A stretch of 64,000 nt of DNA from an uncultured Hyphomonas sp. (GTDB taxonomy: Bacteria; Pseudomonadota; Alphaproteobacteria; Caulobacterales; Hyphomonadaceae), in contig NZ_OY781472.1 of the NCBI RefSeq assembly GCF_963677035.1, forward strand, positions 1,364,001-1,428,000. Reading direction: 5' to 3'. This document shows positions 61,522 through 64,000 of this stretch, in pieces. Position numbers and translations under genes: made by a program. Each line of letters begins with the position of its first letter. Positions within the stretch are counted from its first letter, which is position 1. Under the pieces are notes generated by a model. That model did not search any database. It was not told the origin of the DNA and saw only the letters and a program-made list of their open reading frames with translations.

Positions 61522-63672
61522 ATGAATATGAAACACACACTCCTTGGCGGCACCGCCGCGACCCTTCTCGCCTCAGCGGGCATCGCGATGCCCGCCGCCG
61601 CACAAACAGCTACCGAACTGCCGCCGATCGAAGCGCAGGAAAGCAATTCTGTGGATGGGGTCAGCATTGCTGTCGACAGCACGGAAGTGACAGGGGCCGG
61701 CCTTGAGGCTGGCCTCGCCAACTCCTCGGATTCGCTTCAGCTGATCTCCCGGGTTCCTGGTGTTTCGGTCCAGTCGAATGGCGGCATTGCCTCGCTTCCG
61801 GTTCTGCGGGGGTTGGCAGATGACCGCGTGGGCGTGCTGATCGACGGCCAGCAATCCACCAATTACTGCCCGAACCATATGAACCCGGTGACGTCCTATA
61901 TCGATGCGTCGCGTGTCGAGCGGGTGGTTGTGACGCCGACCCTGTCGCCGGTCAGCATGGGCGGCGACAATATTGCCGGGATTATCTCGATCGAGAGCCG
62001 GGCGCCGGAGTTTTCAAATGGCGGTGTCGAGGTCTTCGGTGAAGCCGGCGCGACCTACCGGAGCGTCTCGAACGGTGTCGGCGCGTCGCTTCAGGCGAAT
62101 GTCGCGGGTGAGAACGTCAGCGCCCGTTACGACGCAAGCTGGAACAAGGCGGACAATTACAAGTCCGGATCCGGCGACGAAGTCCGCTCCACCCTCTACC
62201 AGAACTATGACCAGTCGCTGCTGCTCGCCGCCCGTCCTGCAGAGGATGTGCTGCTTTGGGCCCGTATCAGCCAGCAGGGCGTGCCGTATGAAGGCTTTGC
62301 CAACCAGCGCATGGATCTCACCGACAATACGAGCACCAGCGTGCAGCTGCATGGCGAAGGCCCGCTTGGTGCAGGCCTGCTGACGGCCGAAGCCTCCTGG
62401 CGCAGCGTCGATCACGAAATGAACTTCCTGTCCGACAAGGGCGGGGCGGCAACTGGCGGAATGCCGATGATCACCGAGGGCGAGGATGTCTCGGCCAAGG
62501 TCTCCTATGACACGCCGGTCGCAGGCGTCGGGCAGGTCCGGGTCGGGGCAGAGATGTTCCGCGCGTCGATGGATGATTACTGGCCTGCCGTGCCGGGCTC
62601 CATGATGATGTCGCCGCTGGATTATGTGAACATCAATGATGGCGAGCGGAACCGCACAGGCGTGTGGGCCGAATGGGAAGCTGCCCCGGCGCCCGCATGG
62701 TCAACCCTGTTGGGGATTCGCTATGAAAACGTCGAAATGGATACCGGAGAGGTGCAGCCCTATTCCTGGACCGGCATGATGAACATGCCTGACGCGATGG
62801 CGGCCAAAGCCTTCAACGCGGCGGATCGTGCCCGGGAAGATGACAATATCGATGTCACCGCGAAGGCGACATGGCGGCCGAGCGATACGCTGGCCGTCGA
62901 GTTCGGCGCCGCACAGAAAACCCGGTCTCCGAACCTTTATGAGCGGTACGCCTGGGGTAGAGGCTCCATGTCCAGCTCCATGACCAACATGACCGGTGAT
63001 GGCGCCGGCTATGTCGGTAATCTCGATCTGAAACCGGAAGTCGCGCGCAGTCTGGCGGCGACGCTCGACTGGTCAGATGGCGTTGAGAACGGCCGTGTGC
63101 TGCGTGTTTCCGGCTGGGCCACAAAGGTCGAAGACTATATCGATGCTGACCGCATCGGCAGCCTGAAGGACGGCCTGCCAATGCTCCAGTTCGCCAATCA
63201 CAAGGCAGAGCTGTACGGCCTCGAAGCCACCGGTGCGATGCCACTCTGGCAGACGGGGTATGGCGACACGCGCTTCACCGGAACGGTCAGCTGGGCGAAA
63301 GGAGAGAACAAAGACACCGACGACAATCTCTACAACATCATTCCCCTCAAAGGCCTGTTCGCGCTGGAAAACCGGAAAGGCGTCTGGACCCAGGCCCTCG
63401 AACTGGAACTGGTTGATGAGAAGGATGACATCAGCGCCGTGCGTCAGGAACTCCGCACGCCGGGCTATGTGCTGGTCCATCTGCGGGCAGGCGGGGAAGT
63501 CGGCCGGGTGCGCTTTGCCGCTGCGATCGAGAATTTGCTGGATCAGGACTATGACCTGCCACTGGGTGGGATTGCGTTCGGCGACTACAAATATGATGGC
63601 CGGACTGGTCCGTTCCATCAGGTCGCCGGTCCGGGCCGGTCGTTCAATCTCAGTCTGAACGTCGCCTTCTGA
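61522..63672 (+). CDS. TonB-dependent copper receptor, OprC/NosA family
   Basis: A 716-aa TonB receptor with a signal peptide ending near MPAAAQ. The plug contains SLPVLRGLADDRVGVLIDGQ and VERVVVTPTLSPVSMGGDNI. The copper-binding motifs described for OprC are both recognisable: CxxxM in NYCPNHMNP (Cys116, Met120) and HxM in VDHEMNF (His298, Met300). Methionine-rich segments such as PGSMMMSPLDY and WTGMMNMPDAM add to the picture. It should import copper across the outer membrane, energised by the TonB-like protein whose gene follows. Confidence 0.88.
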   Translation: MNMKHTLLGGTAATLLASAGIAMPAAAQTATELPPIEAQESNSVDGVSIAVDSTEVTGAGLEAGLANSSDSLQLISRVPGVSVQSNGGIASLPVLRGLADDRVGVLIDGQQSTNYCPNHMNPVTSYIDASRVERVVVTPTLSPVSMGGDNIAGIISIESRAPEFSNGGVEVFGEAGATYRSVSNGVGASLQANVAGENVSARYDASWNKADNYKSGSGDEVRSTLYQNYDQSLLLAARPAEDVLLWARISQQGVPYEGFANQRMDLTDNTSTSVQLHGEGPLGAGLLTAEASWRSVDHEMNFLSDKGGAATGGMPMITEGEDVSAKVSYDTPVAGVGQVRVGAEMFRASMDDYWPAVPGSMMMSPLDYVNINDGERNRTGVWAEWEAAPAPAWSTLLGIRYENVEMDTGEVQPYSWTGMMNMPDAMAAKAFNAADRAREDDNIDVTAKATWRPSDTLAVEFGAAQKTRSPNLYERYAWGRGSMSSSMTNMTGDGAGYVGNLDLKPEVARSLAATLDWSDGVENGRVLRVSGWATKVEDYIDADRIGSLKDGLPMLQFANHKAELYGLEATGAMPLWQTGYGDTRFTGTVSWAKGENKDTDDNLYNIIPLKGLFALENRKGVWTQALELELVDEKDDISAVRQELRTPGYVLVHLRAGGEVGRVRFAAAIENLLDQDYDLPLGGIAFGDYKYDGRTGPFHQVAGPGRSFNLSLNVAF

Positions 63673-63673
63673 C

Positions 63674-64000
63674 GTGCTGAGGAGGATTTTCACCTCCAGC
63701 TATATGGCGGGCGTGGCTCTGGCCGCGCTCGCCCATGGCGGTTTGCTGGCAGGGGTGTTCCTGCTGGCGCCCGCCAGCGCGTCCAGTTTTGGTGCGCAGG
63801 AAGATACCTTTACCGTAACCCTGGTGGAAGATGTGGCGCCGGACCCTGTCCCCGAGCCGGACGTGGCGCCGATGCCGGAGCCAGAGACACCCAGCCCATC
63901 CCCGGTCCCTGAGATTGTCGAGACGCCGCCTGAGCCAGCCGTTCAGACGGTGGCAGAGCCGGCTCCGCCCGAAGGGATGGTTCCGTCAGATGATGTGCCG
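63674..64000 (+). CDS. TonB-like energy transducer, N-terminal part (3' end outside window)
   Basis: The frame is open from a GTG at 63674 to the window edge (109 codons). It encodes an N-terminal membrane helix (MAGVALAALAHGGLLAGVFL) and a Pro/Glu-rich segment (DPVPEPDVAPMPEPETPSPS) that spans the periplasm, typical of TonB. The true start is uncertain: GAGGAGG lies just after the GTG and 18 nt before an ATG at 63704, and it forms a GGAGG/CCTCC dyad with a downstream sequence. It starts 2 nt after the copper receptor, so it is likely its dedicated TonB. The C-terminal receptor-binding domain is not in view. Confidence 0.82.
   Translation, partial: MLRRIFTSSYMAGVALAALAHGGLLAGVFLLAPASASSFGAQEDTFTVTLVEDVAPDPVPEPDVAPMPEPETPSPSPVPEIVETPPEPAVQTVAEPAPPEGMVPSDDVP

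Noticed and set aside
1..64000. CRISPR array, insertion sequence or prophage
   Set aside because: No regularly spaced repeats, transposase motifs, terminal inverted repeats or phage structural genes were found.

Overview
The window looks like chromosome of a GC-rich alphaproteobacterium, most likely a marine or soil Hyphomonadaceae-type organism (Hyphomonas/Henriciella-like). That placement is inferred from gene content: rpmH-rnpA-yidC-engB followed by argB and dapD, several TonB-dependent receptors, DUF1036, DUF547 and DUF2244 proteins, and a LuxR/hydrolase fusion. No 16S gene is present to confirm it. I saw no insertion sequence, prophage or CRISPR array.

Region 1 (1-26.7 kb) is mostly core. 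It holds the end of hrpB, a GNAT acetyltransferase, an RluA pseudouridine synthase overlapping an orphan histidine kinase, and a three-gene operon DUF547 > TVP38 > mercuric-reductase-like flavoprotein. A serine hydrolase follows, then the ribosome/membrane-biogenesis block rpmH (8924-9058, only 44 codons), rnpA, yidC, engB, with a penicillin-acylase-type hydrolase inserted on the other strand. Next come argB, a double-DUF1036 protein, a HAD nucleotidase, dapD, a small lipoprotein, a LuxR-alpha/beta-hydrolase fusion, an alcohol dehydrogenase, alkaline phosphatase, a DMT transporter, gluQ, a membrane-anchored protein of unknown function and msrA.

Region 2 (26.7-36.8 kb) starts with tRNA-Ser(GGA). 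It then carries a two-gene Alg8/Alg44-like polysaccharide synthase with a c-di-GMP PilZ domain but no other alginate genes, and an RND efflux operon (adaptor, pump, outer-membrane factor) divergent from its TetR regulator.

Region 3 (36.8-56.2 kb) is an accessory catabolic locus with its own regulators (MarR, GntR, TetR), importers (TonB receptor, MFS), oxidative enzymes (HsaA-like flavin monooxygenase, VOC dioxygenase-like protein, WrbA-like quinone reductase), two acyl-CoA ligases, a CoA-transferase, an alpha/beta hydrolase and an RraA-type aldolase. At its centre is a translationally coupled operon of an APH-fold kinase, an enolase paralogue with an altered catalytic motif, a GntR regulator, a D-2-hydroxyacid dehydrogenase and an MFS transporter. 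A nearly identical 15-bp palindrome stands in front of the quinone reductase and between the monooxygenase and VOC genes, defining a small regulon probably run by the MarR protein. The locus also contains a truncated HMG-CoA-lyase-like gene. The substrate cannot be read from sequence.

Region 4 (56.2-64 kb) holds a lipoprotein glycerophosphodiesterase, a second TonB receptor and a probable copper-uptake operon (DUF2946, DUF2244, OprC/NosA-type receptor, TonB-like protein cut by the window end).
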